Positions 63,298-64,000 of a stretch of DNA of 64,000 bases are shown piece by piece. Position 1 is the first letter of the stretch, and every line of letters begins with the position of its first letter. Below the pieces are notes generated by a model. It saw nothing but the letters and a program-made list of their open reading frames with translations. It made no database searches and had not been told where the DNA came from. Position numbers and translations under genes: made by a program. Origin of the DNA: Bryum argenteum (Eukaryota > Streptophyta > Bryopsida > Bryales > Bryaceae); the NCBI GenBank assembly GCA_037043015.1, contig CM073322.1, positions 3,111,601 through 3,175,600 of the forward strand, written 5' to 3'.

Positions 63298-63764
63298 GGT
63301 GGCCGCAACCGTAAAGCTCCTGAGCGCTAACAACGCTCCTCTGCAGGAACTGAAAAGGAAGGATACAGAGACCTCCCTAGGGTTTATGGTCCGCAGCTCG
63401 GAACGGGCCACCCGCGCACAATCGCGACCCCTGCAATTCGTTCAATCTTCGTTCCTTTAAATTTCACTTTTTCGTTGTAAACTTCGTTCGTCTTCCCTTA
63501 AACTTTCCGTTCCGTATCGTTGACTTTACGTCGTCGACTTCGTGCTCACGTCACTTGGGTAGTTGGAGCCGACGACGAGGAAGATCCAGCACGTTTCTAC
63601 CGATTAATTCCTCGTGTGAGTTGACATTACTATTATAATCCGGAGCGTAATGATCGCCGAGCTGAATCCTCGGAGCGTTCGTACTGAGATTTGAGGCTAA
63701 ATCGGAATGGCTTCCCGCTTGGCATTGATCATTTCGCTTGTTTGTTCGGAGGTCTCTTGCAGCG
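63298..63764. promoter_or_regulatory. Divergent promoter between eL42 and the secreted-protein gene
   Basis: About 467 bp separates the two ATGs. On the eL42 side lies the telo-box AAACCCTA (minus strand, ~63,378-63,385), an element known to be common in plant ribosomal protein promoters. CTTGCAG just before the plus-strand ATG (about 63,756) could be the acceptor of a leader intron. No TATA box was assigned. Confidence 0.5.
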
Positions 63765-64000
63765 ATGGGGTTCAAGCTTGTCGCGCTCTGTGCGCTCGTC
63801 ACCCTGTTGGTGTTTGCTGCTAATGTTGACGCTCAGGGTCGCAGGGGTTTAAAGGACTCGCAGGCGGCCGCGTTCGATGGTAAGCGCACATTTCCTCCAA
63901 CCTCTCAATCTCCTCGTTCGGAGCATTTCTGTTGCTTATCATTGCGGTGTCTTGTGCAGAGGAGCCGCATAGGGTGAGGCTGTCAGTGAGATTCTTGGCC
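63765..64000 (+). CDS. Secreted or membrane protein, 5' end only (hypothetical)
   Basis: Exon 1 at 63765-63879 encodes 'MGFKLVALCALVTLLVFAAN' then VDAQGRRGLKD. The hydrophobic core followed by VDAQG is a typical signal peptide with cleavage after VDA. A GTAAGC donor follows, and a TGTGCAG acceptor at 63,959 opens exon 2, which reads in phase EEPHRVRLSVRFLA and runs off the window. The family cannot be named from about 52 residues. Confidence 0.7.

Overview
This window reads as nuclear DNA of a land plant, most likely a bryophyte such as a moss. The evidence is two jasmonate-type MYC bHLH genes in an eight-exon form, unlike the intronless Arabidopsis MYC2, plus a plant-type OSB gene with a PDF motif, a five-exon eL42 ribosomal protein gene with telo-box motifs, GT-AG introns throughout, and AT-rich intergenic DNA full of transposon debris. 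Species cannot be fixed from the sequence alone.

Layout. 1-4.8 kb: a broken Ty1/copia end with its LTR, then an endonuclease-domain fragment. 4.8-8.5 kb (+): MYC-like gene A. 9.8-12.9 kb (+): CWC25 splicing-factor gene with a long RS domain. 12.9-34.3 kb: a direct triplication of a unit that starts with the last bases of CWC25 and carries a decayed gene with a PHD-like Cys/His cluster. The three units differ by a minisatellite expansion (unit 1), a MITE family (units 1 and 2) and a 3.3-kb CACTA transposon holding a piece of an enoyl-CoA hydratase gene (unit 3). 36.1-40.0 kb (-): MYC-like gene B, convergent with gene A and with the same exon plan, including a 15-nt microexon. 43.1-44.9 kb (+): organellar single-stranded-DNA-binding protein (OSB). 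45.6-49.6 kb (-): a 5'-truncated LINE inserted in a tandem repeat. 50-57.6 kb: mostly non-genic, with a TA microsatellite, a BUB3 pseudogene fragment and a small copia fragment. 57.7-59.0 kb: a 57-bp minisatellite. 59.1-60.2 kb: a transposase-like ORF remnant. 62.2-63.3 kb (-): eL42, divergent from a secreted-protein gene cut by the window end.

Six genes look functional: the two MYC-like regulators, CWC25, OSB, eL42 and the 3' secreted protein. They do not form one pathway. The most unusual structure is the interval between the two convergent MYC paralogs, where a segment seeded by the 3' end of a host splicing-factor gene was triplicated and later invaded by transposons. Exon boundaries were placed by hand from splice signals, frame and family similarity. 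No database search was possible.
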